This document shows, piece after piece, positions 1 through 13,100 of a stretch of DNA of 64,000 nucleotides. Below the pieces are notes generated by a model. That model made no database searches and was not told where the DNA came from. It worked only from the letters and a program-made list of their open reading frames with translations. The stretch covers positions 124,001 to 188,000 of the forward strand of contig VWPU01017667.1 in NCBI GenBank assembly GCA_013398955.1. The letters run 5' to 3'. A program made the translations under genes and the position numbers. Numbering within the stretch: the first letter of the stretch is position 1; every line of letters begins with the position of its first letter. The stretch comes from Callaeas wilsoni. Taxonomy: Eukaryota > Chordata > Aves > Passeriformes > Callaeidae.

Positions 1-290
1 ACTGATGAGGGCTAAGAAACAGAACTGTTCACAGTGAAAAAGCTATTTCCTGAGAGAATGTTTTGCATTAGTGATACTCTTGTTTTAAGCGGCTAATTTA
101 CAGTTCGTTATGCTATACCCTGTTTTTATAGATGGTATCACTCAATACTTTTTATTATCACCACAGCATAAAATATACTTCCTCTTGGCCCTCTGACTTT
201 AGGAACAGGGAAAGAGGACTGTACAGAAATTATTTTCAAATCCCAGGGACTGCACATTTAATGTACTCTTAAATTAACTTTTGTTTCTAG
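1..290 (+). other. BABAM2: BABAM2 intron, 3' end (partial)
   Basis: This is the end of an intron that begins outside the window. It finishes with a short pyrimidine-rich run and the acceptor TTGTTTCTAG at 281-290. I see no other gene or recognisable repeat in it. Confidence 0.85.
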
Positions 291-390
291 TGCACTTGGA
301 GGATCATCTGCCCTTCACATCCCAGCCTTTCCTGGTGGAGGTTGTCTCATTGACTACGTACCCCAAGTATGCCAGCTGCTAACAAACAAG
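291..390 (+). CDS. BABAM2: BABAM2 coding exon (about residues 228-260)
   Basis: This exon of 100 bases starts with one base (T) that completes a His codon split by the upstream intron, then encodes 33 residues beginning [17 protein letters not shown] and ending QLLTNK. The acceptor is CTAG and the donor is AAG/GTAAGC at 391. The residues are almost the same as in the human protein; I recall VCH in human where this copy reads VCQ. The Gly-rich stretch leads from the middle of the protein into the C-terminal UEV-like half that binds partner subunits in BRCA1-A and BRISC. Both the frame and the splice sites fit the next exon, which starts in phase 0. Confidence 0.95.
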
Positions 391-2344
391 GTAAGCTGCT
401 GCAATCAGTTTTCCTTTCCCTTATTCACTGTACTGCATTTCCACAGACATCGTTATTCTTCTGCCAGGTATTCTAAGCAAGGCATACTTAGGCTGAACTA
501 CACAGGGAATATCTTCTTGATAAGAGCTGAGCACCTAAGCACAACATTGAATGGAATGACTCCTTTAGGTAAACAAATGAGTTTGGGATCAGATCCTGGA
601 GCATTTTTTTTCTTATTGAGACATGTTATGATTTAGGATAAAATGTTATTGTATTGTACAACACTGCATTGTAGAATACTGGTTTTTAGTAAATGCAAAT
701 ATGTAGTTTGTGTATTATTTTTCTAGTTGCAAGTTCTCATACCCCAGTCATTATTGTAGGTTTTGAGTACTTTCCGTGATTTTTCTTCTCAGATGTTTCC
801 TCCAGATGAACTGAATCAGCAGTTTCTTTGGATGTTTATACAGTAATATCTGCTTAAGGTTGCTGAAAAGGTTGTGTTCCAGTTAGCTTACTGTTTAAAC
901 AAAAAAGAATGATTATAGTATTTTGAAAGTTTATCCATTATATAAGTGTAATTTTCAAAAGAAGGCTCAGGGGTCAACATCTAGAAATTTCCCTATTACA
1001 GACTTCCTATTTGTATATTATTTTTACCTTCAATTGTCTAAATGAAGAAAATAATTTTATCTTTTAGAAAAAGTTCTTCAGAACTTTTGTGTTATTTATG
1101 TGTTTCCATAATTATGTTGGAATCTATCATTAGAGTTGTTTTTGTTGTGGTTTTCTGTTAAAATTACTTTCTGTTTTTAAAATCTGCAAGTACACAGGAC
1201 TGTTTTTATCCTTTCTTAAACGTAGTCACTTAAGCAAACTTATCATGTGTTTTCCTCTTCCCAAAATAACATTTCAGATCCTACACAAAGCCTTCAAAAT
1301 AATCTTAGTGTTTCAAAAAATAAAATGTTTCAATTTATAAATAGAATTTAAGTTATACAAGAGAGCTCTCAGCAATGGTTGTATCAAGACTTTTTCAGTA
1401 ATTTTAGGAAAGCATTTGCCAGCCAAGGAATTCTAGTATTGCCATAGCCAAGAAAATACTTTTCCTGTTCTTTTCAGTGGGGGAAGAAAGTTCCTAAAAC
1501 ACTGGGTTTTGTTCTGGAAAGCAAAGGAATTTACACAGGGACTCATACATAGAACCATATCATGAGTACTTCCAAGTCACCAGTTGTAAACCAGATGTCC
1601 TTGCAGCCTGATGACACATGCATTGTTTCTGTTATGGGTCAAACCCTGCTCACGCTGTTCTCCTAAGTAATGCCATCCAAATCAACAAGAAAACATACAT
1701 GGTGTGAGGAGAATTTTGCCTTAAGTCTCCAAATTTAGCATTGTTGGATTTGGTCTGTGCCAGGATTGAAGTCTTTCAAAACCCAGAATGCCTCGGAAAC
1801 TGATGCTCGCAGTTGAGTGGGTGGCTCCCTGAGTCAGCATGAAACCAGTGAAAGTGCTTAGTGTTCAGAAGATTTTGTTGGAGGTGCAGTCTTCAGAAAA
1901 CACCCAAGATCAGTTGTGCAAGATACTTAATTTTTTTTTCTCTTTTATAACCAGAATGTTATTTTAACACTTAGCCTACTGTCAATTCAGATAACTGATT
2001 TGCCTATCACATCTTTCTACTCAAGCTTCAGTAAGCCAAGGCTGAGCATTTCTTTCTTTCAGTCTTTGTCTTGTGCTGTTGAACATTGCTTCAATCTATT
2101 GTGAAAGACTAAGTTTCACTCAGAAGTGATTGAAGAGATTTCTTTACAAGATGTTCTGTGTGCAAGATCCAGAGTTTGTTTTAAAGGCATTTTAGGATTC
2201 TTTAGGGAAATCATGCTAAATGTAGGATTCAGAACTACTGTCATGTCAAACATAAATCTTCCTCAACAAGAAATATATGACAAACTGGGCTTCGGGTTTT
2301 TAAATCTTTTTATAGCTCTGGATTTTTTTTCTGTCTTTTTTAAG
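391..2344 (+). other. BABAM2: BABAM2 intron (1.95 kb)
   Basis: This AT-rich intron has a GTAAGC donor and an acceptor behind a T-rich tract (TTTTTTCTGTCTTTTTTAAG). It contains one TGAGTCAGC motif (1830-1838), an AP-1/MAF-type half site. I see no gene or clear repeat in it. Confidence 0.85.
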
Positions 2345-2415
2345 GTACAATATGTTATTCAGGGATACCATAAGAGAAGAGAGTACATTGCAGCTTTCCT
2401 GAGTCACTTTGGAAC
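2345..2415 (+). CDS. BABAM2: BABAM2 coding exon (about residues 261-283)
   Basis: This 71-base exon encodes 23 residues beginning [14 protein letters not shown] and ending LSHFG. It leaves two bases (AC) that form a Thr codon with the first base of the next exon. The acceptor is TTTTAAG and the donor is AAC/GTAAGT. The basic cluster HKRRE and the helix after it match the vertebrate protein residue for residue as I recall it. The frame stays open for 219 bases upstream into the intron, so a start could be called at 2126, but that extension has no resemblance to BABAM2 and is intron sequence. Confidence 0.95.
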
Positions 2416-3921
2416 GTAAGTTTTCTTTCAATGCATATTTTTCTGTAATGTGGGGGAAGCTCATTTTCTGCATATAGTTTGTGGTTGTGTGGCTGCTGTC
2501 CACTGGATGAGATGAAATCTAGTCATTTTTCACAGAATGATGAGTATGGATTGTCTCTCTGTAGCAGTACTGGAATATAGTTCAGCATTATTTCACTTCT
2601 GTGCCAGTTGCCAGTCTGATTTTTCTATAAAATAGGTGATGATGGGAAAGGGGCAGTAGGGATTTTCTCCTTGTGCAGAAGAAATGTGTTCATTTCTGAA
2701 TAAATTACTTAAGGGGTCTTACACTAATAGGCAGTGATTGAGGTGGGAAAATGGGGAAGCAGGTGTGGTTCCAAGCCTTGCAAGAGCCTGAAACCACTGC
2801 TCAGCATAAAGGCAGGACTGGGAGACCAGCTGTTCCCACCACCAACCACGGTTTTGTCTCTTAAGAGAAGAGGCTCTTGGGTCGTGTTGCATTCCTGCAG
2901 ATGAAAGGTCCATGGCCAGGCGTGATGACCCAGTAGCTTCACAAATCAATTAATCAGAGCTACCTTGGCGCTGTGGAGGGTTGGCACTTTGGTTTCCTGC
3001 CTGAATTCTGACTTGAGCCGGAGTCCAAGCCTTTAGCTAATCATGATGAGGGCTTTCTGCTTCCAAGGGGTGATGCCAGTGACATGGATATTCGGGAGCC
3101 CTTCAAATCTCAGGTCTCTCAAGTGAGGTTAGGAAAACAGGTGGCTTCTAGCATGCATCGAAATTTAATACAACAATAAATGACAACATACAATAAATAC
3201 AACAACAATGACTTCAACTGGACATATTAGTAGACATTCAGTGCAAGCTCAATCTTTATCAAGACATTTCCTTTTCTTCTGAGAAAACTATATTATAGAA
3301 ATGGCCAGGTGTGCCTATGAGTATATGACATCTGCATTGTGGTTCATGAGTTCTGATACTGCTTGAGACTTAGAGAATACCGGCTTCTGATGGTTGAAAC
3401 TTTTAATCCATCTATCAAACAAGTATTCTATATGGAATTTTTTGTTATGATCTCATGTTTTGTATTTTTTATATATACTCTTCCCAATTTTCTAATTCAA
3501 ACTCTTCTCAGCATGCTTATTTTTAGTTTTACCCTCTCACTCACTACAGAATTAAAAAATAATCTTAATTTGAGTAAGGTACAGGGAATTTGTGTGTCTA
3601 CAGTTTTTATCAATTTAAGACTGCAGATGTGGTAGCAGGTCTCCTTTCATTCAAAAGTGTATTTTAAACTGAAAATGGCCTTTCTTTGGGTAAAAACCTC
3701 CAATACTGCAGCATAATTAAGACAATTACCAAAATTAAAAGTTTAATCTAATTTACAATTAGCTAGAAAGTTGTAACTGTTAATAAATAAAGCAAATCCT
3801 GGAAGTTTCTGAACAAACAAACAAAATTAACAATCCCTGTGTTACAAAATTTACATATTCATCACCTAGTATTAGAAGGTAACAATTATATTCTTTTTTG
3901 TTGTTGTTTTTTTGTTGATAG
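2416..3921 (+). other. BABAM2: BABAM2 intron (1.5 kb)
   Basis: The donor is GTAAGT and the acceptor is TTGTTGATAG after a T-rich run. A richer, non-AT stretch at about 2710-3130 differs from its surroundings but shows no recognised gene. A low-complexity A/C/T patch with repeated ACAACA and ATAAAT words lies at about 3165-3215. Confidence 0.8.
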
Positions 3922-4004
3922 TGGTGTGGTGGAATATGATGCAGAAGGATTCACAAAGCTTACTCTGTTGCTGATGTGGAAGGATTTTTGTTTCCTTGTT
4001 CACA
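3922..4004 (+). CDS. BABAM2: BABAM2 coding exon (about residues 284-311)
   Basis: This 83-base exon starts with one base that completes Thr284, then encodes 27 residues from [15 protein letters not shown] to FCFLVH. It ends with one base (A) that begins the Ile codon finished in the next exon. The acceptor is GATAG and the donor is CACA/GTGAGT. The hydrophobic LTLLLMW...FCFLV run is a core beta strand region of the C-terminal UEV-like domain. No stop or frameshift is seen. Confidence 0.95.
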
Positions 4005-7000
4005 GTGAGTAACACTTTGCCTCAGGCATAAATGTCTATCCTCTGAAGATACGAGTTCAAAAAGGAAAATGTACAGTTACAGGAAACAATTTAAAAGTTT
4101 TAGCTATTTTTATCCAGTGCTTAATCTATTTTTGATGTGACTTAGAAAACACAAAATCTCAATTGTATCTGGAGAAGGGAAGAGAATGCACACCAATAGT
4201 GAAATGTTGGATTTACAGGATGCCAAAAGGGTCCTGGGAAGGTTTTCTGCTAATTTGACTCAAGATTAAGTTCACTGTTGTAACCTGGCCTTTCAAAAGT
4301 TTTAGTGATGTGGACTGTTATTATACTCAAACCCAGGAATACCTAAAATCATCTGTAACTCTCAAGAATTAATCCATTGATAACAACTATAAAGACACTT
4401 TAATGCACAGAAGATATATTACATAAGAAATAACAGCATATTGTCATTAGGATCCAAAACTTATTCCTAGACTGAAACTGTGTAGGCAAAACTGTCCTAA
4501 CAATGTAGCTAAGTTTGCTGTCATTTAAAATTTTAAAACAAAGATTGTATTGCTTCCAAAAAGACATTCTTAATTTAAATATGTAGGAATTACTCCATGT
4601 GGAAATTAGTAAATGTGGCTTTGATACTGCCTTTTACATGTTACCTGAAGTTACAGTTTCTGTTTTTCTTTGTGGTAAAGTGAAATTCATAAGTATCAAA
4701 GATATTTTGATCTGGGGAAATTCAGTCATGTAACTCTTTAGATTTGATTGTTACACTTCTTATTTATGTTTAAAATTATTACATTGTGATCTGGGCAGCT
4801 GCAGCATTGGTGTTTGATAGTATTCTAGCACTGGAGTCTTCCATATTACGTAATTTTTTATTGTGGGCTAGCTTTTCATATGGAAAACTAATACTGTCTT
4901 AATGACATCATAGAAAATTTGTCCCAGAGTTCTTAATGCAGGAAGTCGGGATTGCTGTTGTTCAGCGAAGTCCTTCACCCTGTGTTGTATTGGAGAACAT
5001 AAAAAATGGTCTCACTAATCCCTTTCCTTCTATCGCCTAAGATGACCTTACCACACATTAATGATCTTAAGAGGTCTAGAAAACTCAAACCTGAAATTTA
5101 AACACTTCTGTCACGTTATTATGATTTATGTTGGGGGAAAAAAAAAGAATTGAAGTGGTGTCTTTGGGAAGATTATCCTCATGAAGTCTTCACTTACATT
5201 TCAACTACAATTGAGAACTGGTCACTGGACAATTGTCTTTTATGACTTGACACTTCTTTATGTACAGCTTTCTTGAAGATTTCCTACCTTTCTTACTCCT
5301 CAACATATTTGGGTTAATTTAATCAATGTTAAAATTCTTGTGGATTTGATTTGTGCTGTGGGATAATATACCTTAATACATGTTGAATCACTTAGATTTC
5401 AGGGGAATCAAAATTCAAATTTCTGCTAAATAACAGAGCAGGTTTTAACTGTGTAATATTCATGGTATTCAATTAAACTGGCATGAAAGCTACAATTATA
5501 ACTGAATAGTTTATCACTATGTATTCACCCTGTGGCCTTAGAAATCATACAGTGGCTTAGCCGTGTAAGCCATTGCATCACTCACTTGTTGAACAATTCA
5601 GTGCAAAAGCATTTCTGGTCCATGCACTGAAGGATATTGCAATGAAAGGACCGAAACCTGCACTTCATTTCCTGAGTGAAGTAATGTAGGCTTTCATCTC
5701 CTAACCGCTGACATAACTATGTATATTATGGTTGAATATTTAGCAAGCGACTAATAAAATGTCTGGGAGAGATAGCAATAAGTTGAAAACTGTTCTACTT
5801 TATATATTTACTATAGTATGTAGATAAAGTATTCAGAGGAGAATAAATAGGTCAGTATAGTGCAAGCACTGTGGCAAATCACATGAAAGGAGCCATAGTA
5901 AATTTTACTGGCATCTAAATTTTGGTTAAAATTTTAGGTTTGAGATTGTGAGATTTATAAACACTAACATGAGTCGTATTTCCTTTTGAAGATGGATTAA
6001 GAGGTTTCAAAAATAACTTTGGCATTGTTTTGCAACTGTTTGCATTGAGAGTTACAAACTTGTTTGGACACTAGGAAGCAAAAAACATCAGAATTAAGTT
6101 GAAATTATTCAGAATAGTTTTATTGAGTAACGTGGGTTAAAGAGGAGAGAAACAGAAAAATAGTTCTGAGTTGCTGAAGCTAAATATCCTTAGAACAACT
6201 TCACATGCTAAAAAAAGAAGACTAGTGCTGTAGTTACAGAATGAAGAACAGAGTCTACCCACTCTACCTTAAAACATCGAGGAGCTACCTAATTGCAAAC
6301 TTAATCATTAGACTAATGAAGCTGCTGGAGTTATTATATTAGATCAAAGACTAGTCAAAGGAACTGTTTCTTTAGTGGTTTAGTTTTAAGAATTAATCAA
6401 GTGCTTTCAAATATAAGACAGAAGAAATAAACATTTAGAGAAGTTCATGCATCCACATGGGAAAGGAAATCGTTAATCAGGCTTACTGTTTTTGATACTG
6501 GTACTGTTTATGAGTAAGTCTCAGTGTGAAGCTTTGTAAGTAAACTTCAATAGACTGCTCACTTTTCAATAGACTTTCTCTTCTTGTTTATAAATCAGCT
6601 GTGATTAGTTTTTGGAGACAGATATTTTCTCGTTCTTGTTCTGTATACAGTCTATGCTTGTGTACTGTATATAAATTATAGCATCATTTAGGTTGGAGAA
6701 GGTGGAGTCCGGCCATTGATGCAATAACCAGATCAATATTAGATAAAAACACGAGTTACATTATCTGTGCATAATTGAGAATTAAGTAGCATTATTGTTA
6801 TGAACACAAGAATAAAACTCTGAAGCAACCTGTGTTTGGGGAAGATTAATTTTTATCTTGTAAAATTTTTAGGTTATCAGCGCTAGGGAAATGGACAGTA
6901 GCTGGACCAATTTGCAGTAGCAAACGAAACACTGCTTGTGTTAGTGGTTGTTTAAGATGTCTTGAAAAGGACAAACGTTAAACTAAAAAGGATTTGTTTC

Positions 7001-9069
7001 AATTCAACAATATTTCAGGGAATGGAGAATGTTGAAGGCTGCTAGCATTTATATTTCCAGTTTTTGTGGGACCTCAGTCAAGGTGAAGTTGGTGCGAACA
7101 TTTGCTGGAAGTGACCTTGGCTAACTGTAAGGGATTTCAATTTCTGTGTGGATAATGCCACTGACCCAGGAGTTCCAAAATGCTGGTCATGTAAAAGCTT
7201 GAGTTTAATTGATGATCTTTCTTGCTATGGGAATGCCAACCGAAGTAGCTTTTTGTCCACCCTTTTATTTGTCTGTGCAGTTAGATGGTTGTCTCTGTCA
7301 GAGGGTAGATCAGAGATAGGCAGCATCTCAGCAAGAAGAAAGCTTTGAAACAGAAGAGAGAAGTAAGCAAAGGACATAAAGCATTAATTGGCTAAGAGGA
7401 GACTATACCTATGAACATCAGGCTTTGGGTGGACTTGTGCTTCTGGATTCAGAGTTTTTTGGTGGAAGTTATCAAGGCCAGGTTATGATGCACTCTTGTT
7501 TGGATATTGCTGTCTGCACACATTTGTCAGTCTCTTCAAGAAAAGTTGTGGAAGAATAACCTTGTCTGCCTGAGCCATGTCCTAAAATATAGGCCAAGTA
7601 TTTGGAATATTTACATTGGATTGTTTCTGTGAGCTTTTATCTAATGAGGTGTTTTGACTTTCTTATATATAGTGCTGTTATTTTATTCTTCGCATTGTTC
7701 CTTAAATGAAAATGGGAATTTATGACTCTGAAAACTAAAGAAGGTAAAAGAGAACATGACCATGTGAATAACAAGGTGGTATCTGGTCCTGTCAGGAAAG
7801 CGGGACAGTTCAGTAGAAATGCCAAGCATAACAAAAATGTTTCGGCAGTCTAGAATGAGAAGTTCAGTGCTGATCAAAACAGTCTGCAAATATTGTATAA
7901 GGCTGTCATTTCATTCTTAAATGGAAAACCGAAGATTAATATAGCCTCAGTGATGTAAAAGTGGCTGGAGAAAATCAATTTGGATCTTATACTTTGGAAT
8001 AAGCATAGAAGTGTCTTTCTCTTGGCAGTCTTCCCCTTTGACTCAGTGCTTTTAGTTGGTTCCGTGTATTTCGTTGAATCTGGTCTTGGGAGTGTCTGAG
8101 AGCATGTTCTGCCTCCAGCGAAATATACCCTGAACTGACGGGGTTTCTTCAAAACTTTGTGCATTGTTTCAATCACTCAAAGCAAAGCCTTCTCTGTGAC
8201 ATTTCCTGTGTAGTGAAGTGTGTCTTGCTTACTGGTCAATGAAAACTGCAGATACACTGCAGTGCTGTGGATCAGGCAGTGTGATGAAAAAGTAGCCTGA
8301 GTCACAGGCACACGGTTCTGCACTAAACTAGACATGGGCTTAGACAGGGCTAATCACAGGACTGAACTGTAGCATTTGGAAAATTAATGAGTCTTTTGCT
8401 GGTCATTTTTCTCCATGGCATATTTTTCTCCTTTATTTCTAAGGGAAACTGCCAAGTAGATTTAGTTTGAAATTTTCATTGAAAGCTGGTAATTTTATTC
8501 TTGACACTAAGAGTACATTAAACATTTTGTTCCTTTGATTCCACCTTGGGTATTTACTCGTATGTGAGCCAAATGAGATTTTGTAGATATAGCTATTCAT
8601 AATGGATGCAAGTGAACCTGAAAAGTGTTTTTCTTTTCCTCTTTTTCTGTTTCTCTGGGTTCATTTTGTTTTCATGTCACTCAATATAAGGTAGTTGTAG
8701 GTTCCTATTTGTAATTGCAGAAGGAGGGAGAGTGGACAGCAGACAGTTTATAAAACTTGGTATGGACAACAACAAACAGGAAGCAACAGTTGTGATACTA
8801 ATTAGGCTTTATAGGAATTTTATAGATGGCCTGATGTGGGTGGACTGGCAAGGTATTTTAAAATGTCATTTTGCTGTGGATATAACTTTTTTAATTTCTG
8901 AGAAGCACACATATTTGCCACACTTTTAAAACTGTAGTATGTTGCTGCCGACGTTAATTGACGTTCTTCCAGCAACTACAAGCACTTTAACAAATGGAGT
9001 GAAAGGTTTTGTAATAACTTCTTACAGAATTGCACTTTTCAGAAAAGCGAACTGTTGATTTTTCTTATT

Positions 9070-9085
9070 TTATATATATATATAT
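9070..9085. repeat. (TA)n simple repeat
   Basis: A run of alternating T and A lies inside the long BABAM2 intron. It is short and is likely to vary in length between individuals. Confidence 0.85.
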
Positions 9086-9789
9086 CTAAAGTATGACTAT
9101 TATGTTCCCAAGTATATGACAGATAACTTAAATTCTCAGAAAAGGTACCTGACATGAAGAAAGGATATTATCCTATTTTATCCACTCTATTTTTTGAAAA
9201 GAAATAATTAGGTCACTAAAAGTAATTGACAGGGGCAGGACTTGAGTACACGTAGTGGTGCTTATTCTTCTTGCTGCATGTCTGATTTGTGTCTGCATGC
9301 TTTGGTATCTCACAGATACTTTTTCTCTAAGATGAGAACTGCTTTAAAGGTGTAGAATACAGCAAGTTCAAAATTGCTCGTAGGAGCAAGTAGAAAGCAA
9401 GTATCTTGTTTTCAGTCCAGAAAGGAGATGATGAGCAGGGGTTTCACAGATGAGTCCTTGGTTCAATACCAGGCAATGCTTTCAGAAAAGAAACAGGATG
9501 ATACACAGCACCACAGGATTATTAGAGATATGAAATTTCTAGAAATAAGAGCTGCATCAAGAAACAAAACATTATCTGAATCATTCTTTCCTCTCCTTCC
9601 TCCTTCTACGCAACGACAATTACTTTGTCACCAAAATAAATTTTTTCTAAGAATCCATATGTGACACAGCAATAGCACGCAGAGGCAAGTGCTGAATACC
9701 TTTTTATGAAATAGATAAATATAATTCATTTTGGAATAATGAGGAGTATACATTGGTTTAGAGATAGAACTTGTCAAAAGATGCATAGA

Positions 9790-10165
9790 TGTCAAAAAGG
9801 GAGAAGGAGGGAGTGCTTCAGCTGCTTTTCTGTCTCCTTTGTCAGCAGTCCCCCTGCCCCATTCAGCAGCAGTCCTATCTTTTCCCTAGTTATCCTTTTG
9901 CGGTTCCTGTAACACACCGTCTTGTTGTCCTTAATTCACCTTGCTAGATTCAATTCTAGGTCAGCTCTGACATTCCCAGTCCTGTCTCTGCACGCTTAGG
10001 GAGTGTCCACATCTCTTGTGATTCCTTTTTATGTTTATCAGGAGTTCCTTGCTCATCCATGTAGGCCTCCTGCTGGTAGTGTTTACCCTTCTGCTCACTA
10101 GGATAGACGGTGCTTGAGCTTGGAGGAGGTCATCATGGGCCCATCTTCCCACCAGGACCATTATC
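9790..10165 (-). mobile_element. CR1 LINE ORF2 fragment, internally deleted
   Basis: Read on the minus strand, this stretch encodes pieces of the CR1 ORF2 protein from the linker between the endonuclease and reverse transcriptase. The first piece (about 10165-10030) reads DDLLQAQ...RRPTWMSKELL, which fits the CR1 pattern of a DHLLQAQE-like segment followed by RRPAWMNKELL. The second piece (about 9905-9800) reads RNRKRITREKIGLLLNGAG then LLTKETEK, matching the later KRKTRENVGPLLN...LVTKD segment. Residues that normally lie between the pieces are missing, so the copy has an internal deletion. It lacks both the catalytic regions and the 3' end. The bases carry many substitutions, so it is older than the CR1 at 23.1 kb. 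The orientation is antisense to BABAM2. Confidence 0.8.
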
Positions 10166-13100
10166 CCATAGGAGTCTTCCATGGGAAGCCAATAGAAGGA
10201 TAAGCTATTAGAACTGTGTAAGGTGGCTTCAGGAGTAAAAGTGATAATTGTGATGTTCAAGAGTGGAAAGATGCAATGGGCCTCTATTGCAGTTAAAAAT
10301 ACCTGGAGTGGCTTAGTTGGCTGGTTGGGCCAGACAGGATTACACTGGGTTGGGATTTGAAAGCTGTAAACCTGCAGGAAGCAAAGGTTGAAAGAACAGG
10401 ATTGCAGGTGTGGCAGCAGAGGCTCCTCTTGACCTGCAGGACAATGTCACACTGACCACAGGTGAGAATGAAGTAAAATAGTTTCCTTTCAAATCCCAGG
10501 CAGCATTTAAAACAGAAAAAACTTATTTGCAAGCCTCATAATCTTAATAAGATGTTGGTGAGAGAAGACAATGCTTTTGCGCATCTGCTTGTCAGGTAAA
10601 AACATGGTTTTGAAGTCTTCCTGTCCAGTTGGAAAGTAATGTAAAACTTCTCAGCAAGTAGCAGTGTATCTCTGCTCAGAAAGCAGAGGGATATTTTTTG
10701 CTGTGATCACCAGCCTGTGCCAAGAAAGGGCAGGGCTTGCTTTTTACACTCATAACAACTGCAACTGTATTTAAGTTTTAAGCTTCAAACAATTCAGACA
10801 GAGAAGAGACAGCTTTTAGTCACATCAATCTCATCAGCACTTAGAGAAGTTACTATAGAAACTGTAACAGCAGAAACAATAAAAGGAAATAAAAAGGGAA
10901 GGAGGAGGGAGTGAAGATCTTTGAGAATTTGAAGTAAAAATAAAACAAAATATAAGTAAGTAGCTGAAGCTGGCGGCTTAAAAATAAGAAGCCTTTTTCT
11001 TAATTAAGATGACTTTGATTACAGAAATTAGAGAAGGAAAAGACCTGTAAGGCAATTACGCCATTGTTTGGGGTCAATATAAGATTGTGAGATATTCCAC
11101 AGGATATTTTTAGGAGATAGTCCAGTCTTGCTGTAGAAGTCCAATAAGAGTATGGCATAGGTGGGGTGGGCAATGACACTCGAAAGCAAAAAGATGTTAT
11201 AAAGCTGTTTTCAGGTTCAGTTATAGCTTTTTAGCATGGTCTTGGACCACATAGCTGGAAACTGCTTGAAGAATATCTTGATTTGATCTGTTGTTTAGTT
11301 CCTCTGTAAAACTAAACTGATAGTTAGATACCATGTCTGCAGCCGCATGAGTGTAACTTCAGTCATTCAAAATATTTTTACCACATTTTTAAAAAATGCT
11401 GGTTTATATGAAGGATGGAGTACTTAAAAAACAAAAAGTTACAGGTTATAGTAAAGATATGGGATTTTTTTACAACCATATAATATGCCTATGTTGAAAG
11501 AAAATCAAAACAGTTGTAATCATAAATCTAGTTGCCACTGGTGCCTAGATTGTATTATAGTTCCCACTATCAGTGGAAGGAGAACCACAGGGTGGATACA
11601 GCGATATCATGTAGTCCTCCTCAAATAAAAATGGGTTACATTATATTTAAAGAAACCCAAACAGACAAAACCAGCTAACAAACCAGCTACTTAAACAAAT
11701 CTACTCTGTAATGTGTCAGAATAGTTTAATCCGTCACAATTCATTCTTTCAATTTTGCCTACAGCAGTTTGTCTTTTATTGTTTAGTATTGTATGTTCTG
11801 TTAATAAAATAGTTGCTTCTTATGTTCGAAGTATTTACTTGTATTTCTGTAGTATTTATTTGAAAGTATTTTATATAAGTCATCTTACTCATTTACTATA
11901 CAAGTGTTGACTTTGCCAATGGGGTGGATATTTCCCGTAGCAAGGGCAGACCTAATTATCTCAAAACCAGCTGTGATTACCAGCACACCCAAAGTGCCAT
12001 AAGTGTCTCAGCTAAAATTCCGTAAACAGCTTTTCCTTTCAGATGTGAAATTTTGAAATGTTGATTTCAAAATAGCATCTTCCTGCAAAGAACCTGTTTT
12101 TCTCCAGAAGGGATGTCAGCCCTAATAATATTTAATAAATTCAAATTCCTGTGACTGCACTCTGTTAACCTAAAGTCCCACACTAATGCCATTGATATGT
12201 TATTTGTCATCCTTGCTCTCTCCTTCCTGCAAGAGTAAATCATCACACATCAAAGCAGGATAGCTGTGGCATTCAGTAATTCTTTGTGTGTTTTAAGCCA
12301 ATTTCCCCCTTTCATTTTTTGCCAGTAGAATGTAGGCTAAAGGCCTTCAGCACACACGAGTCAAGGAAAGATTCAGTAGGCAAAGTAGCCTGAAATTCTG
12401 CCCTGTGGAGCTTTGTGCTCAACACTACAGCCTCCAAAATGCTTGTGGCTGAATCTATTCAGGTTTCTCCATAGAAACCATGATCAATATGATTCCTGAA
12501 AGGCCTTCTGCACTGGAATTTTTATGTAAAAACTGAAGATAGTTGTTTACCCTTGAAATTAGGTGAAGATTTTTCACCCATTGTATAGGCTGTCTGAAAC
12601 AGCATTCTCATAGCAGAAGTCATGTCAGAAAATCTAGTAGAAATTTTCTTTTAAAATAGGGCTTGAGAGATGTGTGATGTATGGTATATGTATTGCCATT
12701 GAGTTGCACTGTAAATTCGCATGGATTTCATCCACATCAATACAGGAAAAGTGCAGAGCTCTTGAGTTCAAGGAACTTTTCCGTTTGAGGCAGTGCATTC
12801 AAATCCACTGTTTTTCCCAGCAGTGTGAGCTCAATTGCAAGTAAGGCAGAGAGAATGTGAAATTCAGTGAACCAAAAAAAGAACAAGCAGAAAGATGATG
12901 AATATGTGCTAATAAGAGACAGAAATGCAGTTCTGGAGCCTGGAATATGTGTTTCCTGTTTCCATTACTTACTTCATCAGAAGTACTTGAGTGCAGAGGC
13001 AGTCTCTCGCCAAAGCTGGATGATAAGTAAGGAGTGAGTCAGGGAATTTCGGGAAGAAAACGGCTAAGATTCTTCAGTGTTCTCTGGAGATTTGAGTTTG

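Noticed and set aside
2126..2419. Open frame of 97 codons with its own ATG that includes a BABAM2 exon
   Set aside because: Only the part from 2345 on resembles BABAM2. The upstream part is intron with a clear acceptor at 2341-2344, so this is not a separate gene or start.
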